Shown here in pieces: positions 19,679 to 29,579 of a DNA stretch of 64,000 bases. This DNA comes from Rathayibacter sp. VKM Ac-2856. Its GTDB lineage: Bacteria; Actinomycetota; Actinomycetes; Actinomycetales; Microbacteriaceae. A program made the translations under genes and the position numbers. The stretch lies in assembly GCF_013205055.1 (NCBI RefSeq), contig NZ_JABMLF010000001.1, forward strand, positions 682,001 through 746,000. The letters run 5' to 3'. The notes under the pieces are model-generated. The model had not been told where the DNA came from. It saw only the letters and a program-made list of their open reading frames with translations, and made no database searches. The first letter of the stretch is position 1; each line of letters begins with the position of its first letter.

Positions 19679-20347
19679 TCAGGCCACGAGGCCGTTCTCG
19701 TAGGCGTAGACGACCAGCTGCACGCGGTCGCGCAGCCCGAGCTTGCCGAGGGTCCGGCTGATGTGCGTCTTGACGGTCGCCTCGCTGAGGAACTCGGCGC
19801 GGGCGATCTCGGTGTTGCTGAGACCCCGCGCGGCGAGGTGGAAGATCTCGCGCTCGCGGTCCGTGAGCGTCCCGAACGCCGCCGGGGTCTCGCGGCCGCT
19901 CCCCGGCGCACCGAAGTGCTCGAAGAGCTCCCGAGTCGCGGAGGCGGCGACCACCGCGGTCCCGGCGTGCACCGTGCGCACCGACGCGAGCAGGAAGCCC
20001 GGCTCGGTGTCCTTGAGCAGGAACCCGCTCGCCCCGGCACGGATCGCGCGCGCGGCCGCCTCGTCGAGGTCGAAGGTCGTCAGCACCAGGATACGCGGCG
20101 GCTCCACTCCCCTCTCGGCGGCGTCCGCGAGGATCCGCCGGGTCGACTCGATGCCGTCGACACCGGGCATCCGGATGTCCATCAGCACCACGTCGGGCGC
20201 CAGCCGGGCGACGAGGTCCGCGCCCTCCGCGCCGTCGGACGCCTCGCCGACCACCTCGAGGTCCGGCTGGGAGCTCAGCAGCATGCGGATGCCGGCGCGG
20301 AAGAGGGCCTGGTCGTCGACGAGGACGAGGCGGATGGTGTCGGTCAT
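19679..20347 (-). CDS. LuxR/NarL-family response regulator
   Basis: DNA-binding response regulator, 222 aa. The receiver domain has LVLVDDQALFRAGIRML (acidic pocket D11/D12), phospho-acceptor D57 in DVVLMDIRMPGVDGIE, Thr in ILVLTTFDLDE and Lys in GFLLKDTEP. The C-terminal LuxR HTH is TLTDREREIFHLAARGLSNT ... EATVKTHISRTLGKLGLRDRVQL. The ATG overlaps the histidine-kinase stop by ATGA, so it is the output partner of that kinase. Targets unknown. Its end is about 70 bases upstream of the leuA leader on the same strand. Confidence 0.94.
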   Translation of the reverse strand: MTDTIRLVLVDDQALFRAGIRMLLSSQPDLEVVGEASDGAEGADLVARLAPDVVLMDIRMPGVDGIESTRRILADAAERGVEPPRILVLTTFDLDEAAARAIRAGASGFLLKDTEPGFLLASVRTVHAGTAVVAASATRELFEHFGAPGSGRETPAAFGTLTDREREIFHLAARGLSNTEIARAEFLSEATVKTHISRTLGKLGLRDRVQLVVYAYENGLVA

Positions 20348-22086
20348 GCGGGGCGGCCTCCAGAGGCGACGGGCAGGGCGGGAGAAGCGGGAGCGAGGGG
20401 TGCGGGCAGGCGCGCGTCGACCACGAAGTCGTCGCCCTCGGGCCCGGCGCGCAGCAGTCCGCCGACGAGAGCGGCGCGCTCGCGCATCCCGACGAGACCG
20501 TGGCCCTCCCCCGGCACCGCCGGTGCGGCGTCGGCGTCGGCGCACCGCGCATTGCGGACGGTCAGGACGATCTCGCCGGACTCGCGGCGCAGCGACACGT
20601 CCAGCGGCGCACCCGGGCGGCCGTGTCGGAGCGCGTTCGTCGTCGCCTCCTGGACGATGCGGTAGAGGGCGAGGCCGATGCCGCGCGGCACCGCCTCGAG
20701 GTCGAGCTCCAGCTCGGAGCGCAGCGGCGTCCCTGCGCCGGACACGCTCTCGAGCAGTGCGGGCAGATCGCGCGCCTCAGGCTGGGGACCGTCGCTCTCG
20801 CTGTGCCGCAGCTGCGCCAGGAGGACCCGGACGTCGCCCAGCGCGTCGCGCGCCACCGAGGAGATGGTGAGCAGGGCCGCGTCGGTCTGCTCCGGGCTCG
20901 CCGAGCCGAGGTAGCGGGCGCCGTCCGCCTGCGCGATGACGACGGCGAGCGAGTGCGCGACGACGTCGTGCATGTCGCGAGCGATGCGGTTGCGCTCCTC
21001 GACCGTGTCGAGCTCGCGCTGCGCCGCGGCGCGATCGCGCTCGGCCTCCGCGCGCAGCGCCTGCCCCTCGCGCGCCCGCCGGACGGAGCGCGACAGCAGC
21101 CCGACCGTCCACGACAGGCCGAGGGTGGCGAGGATGCCGCCGAACACCGCGCCCCCGGTCACGATCGCCGAGGTGGTGCTCTCGACCAGGGTGAAGACGA
21201 GGATGAGGTAGACGACGGCGATGATCGCGCCGAGCACGGCCGAGACCGCACCCGCCGCGCGCACCCGGCGATGCTCGGAGGCGCCCGTGCCGAACAGCAC
21301 CGCGAGGATCGCCAGGTCCGCCGGGCCCGGCGCCAGCTGCAGCCCCATCTGCAGCAGCGCGCCGCCCCAGGCGATCGTCAGCGCCAGAGCCGGGGCGCGG
21401 CGGTGCAGGACGAGGGCCACGGCCAGCACACCGCCGATGACGGGCTCGAGCGAGCCGTCGGGCCCGGCGAACGGCACGGTCGAGATCAGGAGCAGCAGCA
21501 GAGCCTGCCAGCCGGCGGCGCCGACGGCGAAGCCGTCCTGCGGCCCGGTGGCGCGCACGAGCAGGGCGCCGATGCGGTCGTCGGGACCGACGGGCCGCGA
21601 CGCGCCTGCGGACCAGGCGAGCACCGCCGCGCTGACAAGGAGGCCGAGGACGACGAGCGCCGTGACGGCGCGGACGAGCAGCACCTGGTCTGCGCTCGCC
21701 TCGGCGGGGACCAGCTGCTCCGTCACCGTCAGCGCGGCGACGAGCCCCGCGATCCCGGAGAGGAGCAGCGCGCCGACGAGGGCCAGCGTCCGCGTCCAGG
21801 GACCGAGCCTGCGGGCGGTGGACCACAGGACGGCGATCCCGACCACGACGGCGTCGACCGGGACGCCGAGCACGGGGAAGCCGCCGCCGATGACCGCCCC
21901 GACGGCGACGAGCGACGGCGCCAGGGCCGGAAGGAACGCGGCCACCGCCAGGCCCAGCGCGATCAGGAGACCGCCGCTCAGGTGCTCCGGTGCGACGGCG
22001 CCGACCGCGGTCAGGACGAGATGGAGGGCGGCGAGCAGCGCTCCGCCGATCGGGAGCGTCGCCGGCCGGTCCAGGAGCGCACGCAT
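20344..22086 (-). CDS. sensor histidine kinase, HisKA_3 (NarL-type partner)
   Basis: 580 aa. The N-terminal half (about residues 10-335) is a string of hydrophobic segments without a recognised ligand domain. A short coiled coil then leads into the dimerisation motif EERNRIARDMHDVVAHSLAVV with the phospho-His at about 373, followed by the HATPase_c N-box (YRIVQEATTNALRHG) and the GHGLVGMRER G-box. The start is uncertain: ATG 22086 has a TAGCGT -10 seven bases ahead, while a GTG at 22173 would add a Ser/Pro-rich stretch of 29 residues. It sits 6-93 bases after era and precedes its regulator with ATGA overlap. Confidence 0.9.
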   Translation of the reverse strand: MRALLDRPATLPIGGALLAALHLVLTAVGAVAPEHLSGGLLIALGLAVAAFLPALAPSLVAVGAVIGGGFPVLGVPVDAVVVGIAVLWSTARRLGPWTRTLALVGALLLSGIAGLVAALTVTEQLVPAEASADQVLLVRAVTALVVLGLLVSAAVLAWSAGASRPVGPDDRIGALLVRATGPQDGFAVGAAGWQALLLLLISTVPFAGPDGSLEPVIGGVLAVALVLHRRAPALALTIAWGGALLQMGLQLAPGPADLAILAVLFGTGASEHRRVRAAGAVSAVLGAIIAVVYLILVFTLVESTTSAIVTGGAVFGGILATLGLSWTVGLLSRSVRRAREGQALRAEAERDRAAAQRELDTVEERNRIARDMHDVVAHSLAVVIAQADGARYLGSASPEQTDAALLTISSVARDALGDVRVLLAQLRHSESDGPQPEARDLPALLESVSGAGTPLRSELELDLEAVPRGIGLALYRIVQEATTNALRHGRPGAPLDVSLRRESGEIVLTVRNARCADADAAPAVPGEGHGLVGMRERAALVGGLLRAGPEGDDFVVDARLPAPLAPASPALPVASGGRPA

Positions 22087-22179
22087 GCCGCCCACGCTAC
22101 GCGGCGGCGCCGACGGCGGCGTCGTCCGGGAGGGTGACGGCGGTCCTCCCGACGGCTCGGCGTCGGCGCTCACCCGGGC

Positions 22180-23091
22180 TCAGAAGCCGAGGCGGCCGAG
22201 CAGCTTGGGGTCGCGCTGCCACTCCTTGGCGACCTTCACCCGGATCGAGAGGAAGACGCGGCGGCCGAGCAGCCGCTCGATCTGCTCGCGCGACACGGCG
22301 CCCACCTCGCGCAGGCGCTGGCCGCCCTTACCGATGATGATGCCCTTCTGGCTGTCGCGCTCGACGAAGACGTTCGCGTAGATGTCGATGAAGGAGCCGT
22401 CCTCGCGCTCGACCATGTCGTCCAGCGTCACGGCGAGCGAGTGCGGCAGCTCGTCCGAGACGCCCTCGAGGGCCGCCTCGCGGATGAACTCCGCGATGCG
22501 CGAGCCGGTGTCCTCGTCGGTCACGGCCTCCTCGGGGTAGAGCGCGGGCGAGACGGGCATCAGGCGCAGCAGCTCGGCGGCGAGGACGTCGAGCTGCTCC
22601 TCGGTGACCGCGGAGATCGGCACGATGGTGTCCCACTCGCGGAGCTCGGACACGGCGAGCAGCTGCTTCGCGACGGACTTCTTCGAGGAGAGGTCGACCT
22701 TCGAGACGATCGCGACCTTGCGGGCGCGCGGGAACGCCTCGAGCTGCTCATTGATGAACCGGTCGCCGGGACCGATCGGCTCGTCGGCCGGGAAGAGCAT
22801 CCCGATCACGTCGACGTCGCCGAGGGTCGAGGTGACCAGCGAGTTCAGCCGCTCGCCGAGGAGGGTGCGCGGGCGGTGGATGCCCGGCGTGTCGACGACG
22901 ATCAGCTGACCGTCGGGGCGGTGCACGATGCCGCGGATCGCGCGGCGCGTGGTCTGGGGCTTCGAGCTGGTGATGGCGATCTTCTCGCCGACCAGCGCGT
23001 TCGTCAGCGTCGACTTGCCCACGTTGGGACGGCCGACGAACGACACGAAGCCCGCCCGGTAGGGAGTGCTGGGGGTGCTGGGGTCGGTCAT
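22180..23091 (-). CDS. era: GTPase Era
   Basis: Essential-type GTPase that binds the 3' end of 16S rRNA during 30S maturation, 303 aa. G1 is FVGRPNVGKSTLTNAL, G2 lies in SSKPQTTRRAIRGI, G3 is VDTPGIHRPRTLLGERL, and the G4 equivalent is IVSKVDLSSKK (SKVD in place of NKxD, common in this family). The C-terminal KH domain contains GIIIGKGGQRLREVG. The start overlaps the stop of the CorC-like gene by ATGA. It belongs to the ybeY-corC-era cluster, conserved across Gram-positives. Confidence 0.97.
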   Translation of the reverse strand: MTDPSTPSTPYRAGFVSFVGRPNVGKSTLTNALVGEKIAITSSKPQTTRRAIRGIVHRPDGQLIVVDTPGIHRPRTLLGERLNSLVTSTLGDVDVIGMLFPADEPIGPGDRFINEQLEAFPRARKVAIVSKVDLSSKKSVAKQLLAVSELREWDTIVPISAVTEEQLDVLAAELLRLMPVSPALYPEEAVTDEDTGSRIAEFIREAALEGVSDELPHSLAVTLDDMVEREDGSFIDIYANVFVERDSQKGIIIGKGGQRLREVGAVSREQIERLLGRRVFLSIRVKVAKEWQRDPKLLGRLGF

Positions 23092-24416
23092 CGTGCGTCC
23101 TCGTCCTGGTGGTCTGCCTCGGCGACGACCGGAACCGGTCCGGTGCTCGTCTCGCCTGAGGGATCGTAGTCGGGATCGCGCCGCACGATGACGGTCGAGA
23201 TGGTGCCTCGGCGGGGATCCGCCTGCTCGGCCTCGAGGATCACCCCGTCGATCCGCGCGGTCGCGCCGCGCTCGGGCAGGCGTCCGTAGGCCTTGGTGAG
23301 CAGTCCGCCGACCGAGTCGACGTCGTCGTCCTCGAGGTCGAGCCGGAAGAGCTCGCCGAGCTCGTCGACCGGCAGGCGAGCCGAGACGCGGTAGACGCCC
23401 GGCTCGGTCTCCTCGAAGAGATCGACCTCGCGGTCGTACTCGTCCGAGATGTCGCCGACCAGCTCCTCGATCAGGTCCTCGAGCGTGACCAGCCCGGCGA
23501 TGCCGCCGTACTCGTCGACCACCATCGCGAGGTGGTTGGACTCGAGCTGCATCTGGCGCAGCAGCTCGTCGGCCTTCTTCGACTCCGGCACGAACAGCGC
23601 CGGTCGGGCGAGATCGGCGGCGGAGTCGTCGTCGTCCGGGCGCTCGTAGGTGTGCCGGGCGACGTCGCGGAGGTAGAGCACGCCGAGCACGTCGTCGACG
23701 CCGTCGCCGATCACGGGCAGACGCGAGATGCCGCGGCTGAGCAGGAGGCCCATGCCGGCGCCGACCGATGCTCCGCCCTCGATCGTCACCATGTCGGTGC
23801 GCGGCACCATCACCTCGCGCACCAGCGTGTCGTTGAACTCGAAGATCGAGTGGATGAGCTCGCGGTCGTCCTGCTCGAGGACGTCCTGCTCCGTCGCCTC
23901 GTCGACCATGCTCAGCAGCTGCTCCTCCGAGGAGAAGCCGGCGGAGCGCCCGGTGCCCGGCGTGACCCGGTTGCCGAGCGCGACGAGGCCGTGCGCGACC
24001 GGGCCGAGGGCGACGCGCAGCACGTGCACGAGCGAGGCGCTGGAGCCGAGCACCGCGCGGGCGTGCGCCCGGCCGACGCTGCGGGGGCTCGATCCGACGA
24101 GGACGAACGACACGGCCGCCATGATCAGGATCGCCAGCAGGAGCGCCAGCCAGAGGGCGTCGACGACGACGACGAGCACCGTGGTCACGAAGACGGCGGC
24201 CGTCGTCTCGGCCGCGATCCGGGTGAAGTTGACGACGTTGACGTGCGCGCTCATGTCGCCGGCGATGGCGCGCAGGGCGCGGGCGCTGCGCGAGTGGTGC
24301 GCCATCTCGAGCACGTCGCTGCGCGAGAGGACGCCGAGGGCCGCGTCGGTGGCGGCGAGCCAGCCGCCGACGGCGACGAGGGCGAGGGCCGCGATGAGGA
24401 GCTGGACGGTGAGCAC
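23088..24416 (-). CDS. hemolysin C/CorC family protein (DUF21-CBS-CorC_HlyC)
   Basis: Membrane protein of 442 aa. An N-terminal DUF21 (CNNM) domain with four hydrophobic segments spans about residues 1-180. Then come two CBS domains, the first around VREVMVPRTDMVTIEGGASV and the second with NHLAMVVDEYGGIAGLVTLEDLIEELVGDI, and a C-terminal CorC_HlyC domain (about 345-425). The family is linked to Mg2+/Co2+ export or homeostasis, not haemolysis. The start is a GTG at 24416, 7 bases after the ybeY stop. A short acidic C-terminal tail follows. It is part of the conserved phoH-ybeY-corC-era operon. Confidence 0.93.
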   Translation of the reverse strand: MLTVQLLIAALALVAVGGWLAATDAALGVLSRSDVLEMAHHSRSARALRAIAGDMSAHVNVVNFTRIAAETTAAVFVTTVLVVVVDALWLALLLAILIMAAVSFVLVGSSPRSVGRAHARAVLGSSASLVHVLRVALGPVAHGLVALGNRVTPGTGRSAGFSSEEQLLSMVDEATEQDVLEQDDRELIHSIFEFNDTLVREVMVPRTDMVTIEGGASVGAGMGLLLSRGISRLPVIGDGVDDVLGVLYLRDVARHTYERPDDDDSAADLARPALFVPESKKADELLRQMQLESNHLAMVVDEYGGIAGLVTLEDLIEELVGDISDEYDREVDLFEETEPGVYRVSARLPVDELGELFRLDLEDDDVDSVGGLLTKAYGRLPERGATARIDGVILEAEQADPRRGTISTVIVRRDPDYDPSGETSTGPVPVVAEADHQDEDAR

Positions 24417-24423
24417 GCCGGGC

Positions 24424-24885
24424 CTAGCGGCGTCGCTCGCTGATGTGGAACCCGACGAGGATGTCGCGCTGGATGCCGAACATCTCGCGCTCCTCCTCGG
24501 GCTCCGCGTGGTCGAACCCGAGCAGGTGCAGCAGGCCGTGGGCCGTGAGCAGCAGCAGCTCGTCGAGCACGGAGTGGCCGGCCGCCTCGGCCTGGCTCTG
24601 CGCCACCTGCGGGCAGAGCACGATGTCGCCGAGCAGGCCGGCCGGGGTCGGCTCGTCCTCGGTGCCCGGCCGCAGCTCGTCCATCGGGAAGCTCAGCACG
24701 TCCGTCGGGCCGGGCTCGTCCATCCACTGCACGTGCAGCTGCTCCATCGCGCCCTCGTCGACCAGCACGATCGCGAGCTCGGCATCGGGGTGCACGTGCA
24801 GCGAGTCCAGCGCGTAGCCCGCGAGACGCAGCAGGGTCGCCTCGTCGACGGGGATGCTCGACTCGTTGTTGATCTCGATGCTCAC
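24424..24885 (-). CDS. ybeY: rRNA maturation endoribonuclease YbeY
   Basis: Zinc-dependent endoribonuclease of 16S rRNA 3' processing and late 70S quality control, 153 aa. The metal-binding motif is complete: HGLLHLLGFDH (three His) at about residues 115-125. The conserved core EQLHVQWMDEPGPTDVLSFPMDE and LLGDIVLCPQVA precede it. It lies 54 bases after phoH and 7 before the CorC-like gene, in the standard order for this module. Confidence 0.97.
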   Translation of the reverse strand: MSIEINNESSIPVDEATLLRLAGYALDSLHVHPDAELAIVLVDEGAMEQLHVQWMDEPGPTDVLSFPMDELRPGTEDEPTPAGLLGDIVLCPQVAQSQAEAAGHSVLDELLLLTAHGLLHLLGFDHAEPEEEREMFGIQRDILVGFHISERRR

Positions 24886-24939
24886 GGGCTGCGGGGTTCC
24901 TTCGATCGGGAGGGCGGGGCGGAGGGGGTGGGCCGGCGC

Positions 24940-26127
24940 TCAGCCGCGCGGGCGCTTGGGCTGCGCGTCGCCGCCCGAGCGGCCGGCCGCCCGGCGCTCG
25001 GCGCGGGCCGCGAACTCGCGGGCCTGCTCGCGCTCGAAGCTCTGCGCCTGCTTCTGCTGGTCGTACTCGGTGTAGGCGTCGACGATCCGGCCGACGAGGC
25101 TGTGGCGCACCACGTCCTCGCTGGTCAGCCGGGCGAAGTGGATGTCGTCGATGTCGTCGAGCACCCGCGTCACCAGGCGGAGTCCGCTGGAGCCGGCGGG
25201 CAGGTCGACCTGGGTGATGTCGCCCGTGATCACCATCTTCGAGCCGAAGCCCAGGCGGGTGAGGAACATCTTCATCTGCTCCGGCGTCGTGTTCTGCGCC
25301 TCGTCGAGCACGACGAACGACGAGTTCAGCGTGCGGCCGCGCATGTACGCCAGCGGGGCCACCTCGATCGTGCCCGCCGCGAGGAGCTTGGGGACGATCT
25401 CCGGGTCCATCATCTCGTTGAGCGCGTCGTAGAGCGGCCGCAGGTACGGGTCGATCTTGTCGGTGAGCGAGCCGGGCAGGTAGCCCAGCCGCTCCCCCGC
25501 CTCGACCGCCGGACGGGTGAGGATGATCCGCTCGACCTCCTTGCGCTGCAGGGCCTGCACCGCCTTCGCCATGGCGAGGTAGGTCTTGCCGGTGCCGGCG
25601 GGGCCGATGCCGAAGACGATCGTGTTCTGATCGACGGCGTCGACGTACTCGCGCTGGCCCAGGGTCTTCGGGCGGATGCTCTTGCCCCGCGCCGTCAGGA
25701 TGGCCTGGCCGAACGCGTCCGCGGGACGCACCGGCCCGCCGTTCTCGAGGATGCGCGCGGACTCGCGCACCTCCTCCGGGTCGAGGTCGTGGCCGCCGGC
25801 GGTCATGAGCACCAGTTCTTCCACCAGGCGCGCCGCGGCGGCGACGGGCACGCCCTCGCCGTCGAGGGTCACCTCGTTGCCGCGCACGTGCACCTGGACG
25901 TCGGGGAATCGCGATTCGACCGCTCGGATGAGGCGGTCCTGGGGTCCGAGGAGGCGCACCATCGCGACTCCGTCGACGGCGATGACGCGGTGCGCCTGGC
26001 CGGTGGTGCGCTCAGCCGCAGGCGACTGCGGGCTCGAGGTGCTCTGCGGGTCGGCCGACTCCGCGGAGTCCGATCGGGCGGTGTTCAGGCCCGCGGAGCT
26101 GTCGTCCGCGTGATCAACCGGTGGCAA
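24940..26127 (-). CDS. PhoH-family ATPase (PhoL type)
   Basis: Cytoplasmic ATPase of the PhoH family, 395 aa, thought to act in RNA metabolism beside YbeY. A low-complexity Ser/Ala N-terminus (residues 1-45) precedes a KH-like segment (VQVHVRGNEVTLDGEG) and the P-loop domain: Walker A GIGPAGTGKTYLAMA, Walker B NSSFVVLDEAQNTTPEQMKMF, and GDITQVDLP. The end is rich in Arg/Lys/Gln. The start is a TTG at 26127 with GGAAGG 5 bases upstream, overlapping the HIT gene by 14 bases; without it the first KH strands would be lost. It is tightly coupled to HIT and ybeY. Confidence 0.94.
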   Translation of the reverse strand: MPPVDHADDSSAGLNTARSDSAESADPQSTSSPQSPAAERTTGQAHRVIAVDGVAMVRLLGPQDRLIRAVESRFPDVQVHVRGNEVTLDGEGVPVAAAARLVEELVLMTAGGHDLDPEEVRESARILENGGPVRPADAFGQAILTARGKSIRPKTLGQREYVDAVDQNTIVFGIGPAGTGKTYLAMAKAVQALQRKEVERIILTRPAVEAGERLGYLPGSLTDKIDPYLRPLYDALNEMMDPEIVPKLLAAGTIEVAPLAYMRGRTLNSSFVVLDEAQNTTPEQMKMFLTRLGFGSKMVITGDITQVDLPAGSSGLRLVTRVLDDIDDIHFARLTSEDVVRHSLVGRIVDAYTEYDQQKQAQSFEREQAREFAARAERRAAGRSGGDAQPKRPRG

Positions 26128-26464
26128 GGGAGCCTTCCGTCAGGTGGCCGCCCAGGACGTGGGCGTGGACGTGGAACACGGTCTGCCCGGCTTCCTCGCC
26201 GGAGTTGAAGACGAGCCGGAACTGGCCGTTGCTGTGCGCATCGGCCAGGGTCTGCGCGACCCGGGCGATCTCGGCGAGGAGGGCCGGATCGCCGGCGGCG
26301 AGCTCGGCGACGTTCGCGTACTCCTGGGTCTTGGGGAAGATCAGCAGGTGGACGGGGGCTTTGGGCGCGATGTCCTGGATCGCGAGGATGCGATCGTTCT
26401 CGAACACCACGTCGGCGGGGATCTCGCCGCGGACGATGCGCGTGAAGACGGTGGGTTCGCTCAT
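26114..26464 (-). CDS. HIT-family nucleotide hydrolase (HINT type)
   Basis: Histidine-triad protein of 116 aa, a typical HinT length. It starts FTRIVRGEIPADVVFENDRI, has the conserved APVHLLIFPKTQ, and ends with the triad HVHAHVLGG at about residues 98-106. HINT enzymes hydrolyse aminoacyl- or phosphoramidate-AMP. The ATG lies 70 bases after rsmE; the end overlaps the phoH start. Position in the dnaJ-rsmE-HIT-phoH order is conserved in actinobacteria. Confidence 0.95.
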   Translation of the reverse strand: MSEPTVFTRIVRGEIPADVVFENDRILAIQDIAPKAPVHLLIFPKTQEYANVAELAAGDPALLAEIARVAQTLADAHSNGQFRLVFNSGEEAGQTVFHVHAHVLGGHLTEGSLATG

Positions 26465-26534
26465 GCACTCATCTTAAACGGGGCGGCGGCCCGGTCGGGG
26501 GCGCGTTCGCCCAGGGCGCGCGGTGCGATGCCGC

Positions 26535-27269
26535 TCACCAGCGGTCGAGACGGGCCGACAGCACGGCGATCGCGGCCGGGCCGGCGGTGGAGGTGCGCAG
26601 GACGGAGTCGCCGAGCGCGACGGCCTCGGCACCCGCGTCGGCGAGGGCGCGCAGCTCCTCGGGAGCGATCCCGCCCTCGGGACCCACGACGAGCACGAGA
26701 TCGCGGCTGTCCGGCTCGATCGCGGTGAGGCGCGCGCCGGACGAGGGCTCGAGCACGAGCACCCGCTCCGTCTTCGCGCGCTCCACGAGCGCCTTCAAGC
26801 CGATCGCCGCCGACACCTCGGGGACGCGGGCGCGGAGCGACTGCTTGCTCGCCTCGCGGACGATGCTGCGCCAGCGCTCGCGGCCCTTCTCCTCCTTGAC
26901 GCCCGACCAGCGCGAGACGCAGCGGGCGGCCTGCCACGGCACGACCTCGTCCACGCCGAGCTCGGTCGCCGCCTGGATCGCCAGCTCGTCGCGGTCGCCC
27001 TTCGCGAGCGCCTGCACGAGCACCAGCCGCGGACTCGGCGCGGGAGACTCCTCGACCGACTCGACCGCGAGGACGACGCGGGTCGCCTCGGCGCTCTCGA
27101 CCACGGCGATCGCGACCCGGCCGCGGCCGTCGCCGATCCGCACGCTCTCCCCCGCGCGGATTCGGCTCACGGTCGCGAGGTGGCGGGCCTCCGCGCCCGA
27201 GAGCTCCAGCCTCCCGCCGGTGACGAAGTCCCCCGAGTCGAGCGACTCGTCGATGTAGTGGTGCGCCAC
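26535..27269 (-). CDS. rsmE: 16S rRNA (uracil-1498-N3)-methyltransferase RsmE
   Basis: SPOUT-class methyltransferase that methylates U1498 of 16S rRNA, 244 aa. The N-terminal PUA-like part contains GAEARHLATVSRIRAGESVRIGDG. The SPOUT knot is clear in DLVLVVGPEGGIAPEELRAL and LGDSVLRTSTAGPAAIAVL, the SAM-binding trefoil. The GTG at 27269 is 11 bases after the dnaJ stop, with GGGGCAGG ahead; upstream sequence in this frame belongs to dnaJ. Cotranscribed with dnaJ. Confidence 0.95.
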   Translation of the reverse strand: MAHHYIDESLDSGDFVTGGRLELSGAEARHLATVSRIRAGESVRIGDGRGRVAIAVVESAEATRVVLAVESVEESPAPSPRLVLVQALAKGDRDELAIQAATELGVDEVVPWQAARCVSRWSGVKEEKGRERWRSIVREASKQSLRARVPEVSAAIGLKALVERAKTERVLVLEPSSGARLTAIEPDSRDLVLVVGPEGGIAPEELRALADAGAEAVALGDSVLRTSTAGPAAIAVLSARLDRW

Positions 27270-27280
27270 GCCTGCCCCGG

Positions 27281-28393
27281 TCAGCCCAGGAAGCGGTCGC
27301 GCAGCTTGGAGAAGAGCCCCTGCTGGAAGTGCGTGAGCGCGGGCTTCTGCGGCTTGTAGTGCTTGGCGAACTCCTGGACGAGCTCGCGCTCGCGGTGGCC
27401 GAGCTTGGTGGGCGTGACCACCTGGATGCCGACGCGGAGGTCGCCGCGGCCGTTGCCGCGCAGCTTCGTGACGCCGCGGCCCTTGATCGTGACGATCTCG
27501 GTGCTCTGCGTGCCCGGCTTGACCTCGATCTCGATGTCGCCGTCGAGCGCCGCGAGGGTCGCCGTCGAGCCGAGGATGGCGTCCGTCATCTGCACATCGA
27601 GGGTGCAGAGCAGGTCGTCGCCGTTGCGGCTGAAGATGTCGTGGTGCTTGACCTTGATCTCGAGGTAGAGGTCGCCGCTCGGGCCGCCGGCCGGGCCGAC
27701 CTCGCCGCTGCCGGGCATCTGCAGACGCAGGCCGGTGTCGACGCCCGCGGGGACGTCGACGGGGATGGTGCGGCGCGCACGGACGCGACCCTGGCCCTGG
27801 CAGGTGGAGCAGGGGGTCGCGATGACGGTGCCGTAGCCGCGGCAGGTGCCGCAGGGGCTGGCCGTCATGACGTTGCCGAGGAGCGAGCGGACGGTGCGCT
27901 GGATCTGGCCAGAGCCGTGGCAGATGTCGCAGGTGACGGGCGAGGTCCCCGGCTGGCAGCACGAGCCCTGGCAGGTCTCACACAGAACGGCCGTGTCGAC
28001 CTCGAGGTCGCGGTGCGTGCCGAAGATGACCTCGTCGAGCGAGACCTCGACGCGCAGCAGGGCGTCCTGACCGCGCTCGCGGCGCGACCGGGGGCCGCGC
28101 GAGGAGCCCTGCGCACCCTGGCCGAAGAAGGTCTCGAAGATGTCGCCGAAGCCGCCGAAGCCCTGTCCGCCGCCACCGGGGAAGCCCTCCTGGGGGCCGC
28201 GGTCGTACTGCTGGCGCTGCTGCGAGTCGCTCAGGACGTCGTAGGCGTGGGTGACGAGCTTGAAGCGCTCGGAGGCGTCGGCGCTCGGGTTGACGTCGGG
28301 GTGCAGCTCGCGCGCGAGCCGGCGGTACGCCTTCTTGATCTCGTCGGCGGAGGCGTCTCGGTCGACGCCGAGGACTTCGTAGTGATCGGCCAC
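27281..28393 (-). CDS. dnaJ: chaperone DnaJ (hrcA-linked, DnaJ2 type)
   Basis: Hsp40 co-chaperone of DnaK, 370 aa. The J domain (residues 1-70) carries the HPD triad in [17 protein letters not shown] Gly/Phe-rich linker follows, then four zinc-binding cysteine motifs: [24 protein letters not shown] and CSTCQGQG (about residues 140-215). The first departs from CxxCxGxG in having Cys at the last Gly position. C-terminal substrate-binding domains follow. It lies 91 bases downstream of hrcA under the same CIRCE operator, the usual second actinobacterial dnaJ separate from the dnaK operon. Confidence 0.96.
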   Translation of the reverse strand: MADHYEVLGVDRDASADEIKKAYRRLARELHPDVNPSADASERFKLVTHAYDVLSDSQQRQQYDRGPQEGFPGGGGQGFGGFGDIFETFFGQGAQGSSRGPRSRRERGQDALLRVEVSLDEVIFGTHRDLEVDTAVLCETCQGSCCQPGTSPVTCDICHGSGQIQRTVRSLLGNVMTASPCGTCRGYGTVIATPCSTCQGQGRVRARRTIPVDVPAGVDTGLRLQMPGSGEVGPAGGPSGDLYLEIKVKHHDIFSRNGDDLLCTLDVQMTDAILGSTATLAALDGDIEIEVKPGTQSTEIVTIKGRGVTKLRGNGRGDLRVGIQVVTPTKLGHRERELVQEFAKHYKPQKPALTHFQQGLFSKLRDRFLG

Positions 28394-28484
28394 TGGGGGC
28401 TTCGTCCTTCGTTCGTGGGTCGGTGCGCCGGGCGCGGCGGACCTGTCGGGAGCCGGAGGTGTCCGGCGAGGGTCTAGGGGTGGT

Positions 28485-29507
28485 TCACTCCTCGCCGAGG
28501 AGGCGGGAGAGGTAGCGGGCGACGGCGCGGACCGCCGCGATGTTGCCGGAGTAGTCCATCCTGATCGGACCGAGGACCCCCAGTCGCGAGACCTGGCCGC
28601 CGGCGGTGTTGTAGCCGCTGGTGAGCACGGAGGTCTCCTGCAGGCCGAACGGCGCGTTCTCTCGGCCGATGCGGACCGAGATGCCGCGCGGGTCCGGCGT
28701 CATCTCGGCGAAGAGGCGCAGCAGCTCGACCTGCTCCTCGATCGCCTCGAGCACCGGGTAGATGCTGCCGGAGAAGTCCTCCTCCGTGCGCACCAGGTTC
28801 GCCGCGCCCGCCATCACGAGGCGGTCCTGTCGATTCGCGCCGACCTGCTCGAGCAGCGTCTGCACGACCGGATCGACGATCGAGCGGCGCTCGGGGCTGA
28901 ACTGCTCCGTCGCGCTCTGCAGCGTCTCGGCCGCCGCGGCGAGACCGAGGCCGAGGACCGCGGTGTTGAGCTTGGCGCGGATCTCGCCGAGCAGGAGCTC
29001 GTCGACGTCCTCCGGAGTCTCGAGCACGCGCTGGTCGACCCGGCCGGTGTCGGTGATGAGGACGGAGAGCAGGCGGCGCGGAGCGAGGGCGACCAGCTCG
29101 ACGTGGCGGATGCGCGCGGCGCCGAAGGAGGGGTACTGCACGAGGGCGACGCTGTTGGTGAGCTGCGAGAGCAGCCGCACCGTCCGCACGAGCACCTCGT
29201 CGAGGTCCGGGCTCTGGCCGAGGAAGGTCTCGATCGCGTGCCGCTGCGCCGCGGTCAGCGGGCGCAGGTCGGTCAGCTGGTCGACGAAGAGGCGGTAGCC
29301 CTTGTCGGTGGGGACCCGGCCGGAGGAGGTGTGCGGGGCCGCGATCAGCTCCTCCTCCTCGAGCTGCGCCATCTCGTTGCGGATGGTCGCCGCGGAGACG
29401 CCGAACGCGTGGCGCTCGACGATCGACTTGGAGCCCACCGGCTCCCGATTCGCGACGTAGTCCTGCACGATCACGCGCAGGACCTGGAGACCGCGCTCCG
29501 TCACCAT
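28485..29507 (-). CDS. hrcA: heat-inducible transcription repressor HrcA
   Basis: Repressor that binds CIRCE and is kept active by GroEL, 340 aa. The N-terminal winged helix is [19 protein letters not shown] ... [20 protein letters not shown], with the recognition helix in [15 protein letters not shown], then [18 protein letters not shown], the family signature. The C-terminal dimerisation/GAF-like region includes [22 protein letters not shown]. The start ATG 29507 has GGAGG 8 bases upstream. A perfect CIRCE lies 73 bases ahead, so hrcA-dnaJ is autoregulated and heat-induced. Confidence 0.97.
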   Translation of the reverse strand: MVTERGLQVLRVIVQDYVANREPVGSKSIVERHAFGVSAATIRNEMAQLEEEELIAAPHTSSGRVPTDKGYRLFVDQLTDLRPLTAAQRHAIETFLGQSPDLDEVLVRTVRLLSQLTNSVALVQYPSFGAARIRHVELVALAPRRLLSVLITDTGRVDQRVLETPEDVDELLLGEIRAKLNTAVLGLGLAAAAETLQSATEQFSPERRSIVDPVVQTLLEQVGANRQDRLVMAGAANLVRTEEDFSGSIYPVLEAIEEQVELLRLFAEMTPDPRGISVRIGRENAPFGLQETSVLTSGYNTAGGQVSRLGVLGPIRMDYSGNIAAVRAVARYLSRLLGEE

Positions 29508-29579
29508 ACGACCGACCTCCCGCCGGACTCCGGGTGCCTCGCGGCACGACCACCTCGGCGCCGCAGCACCGCGCGGAGC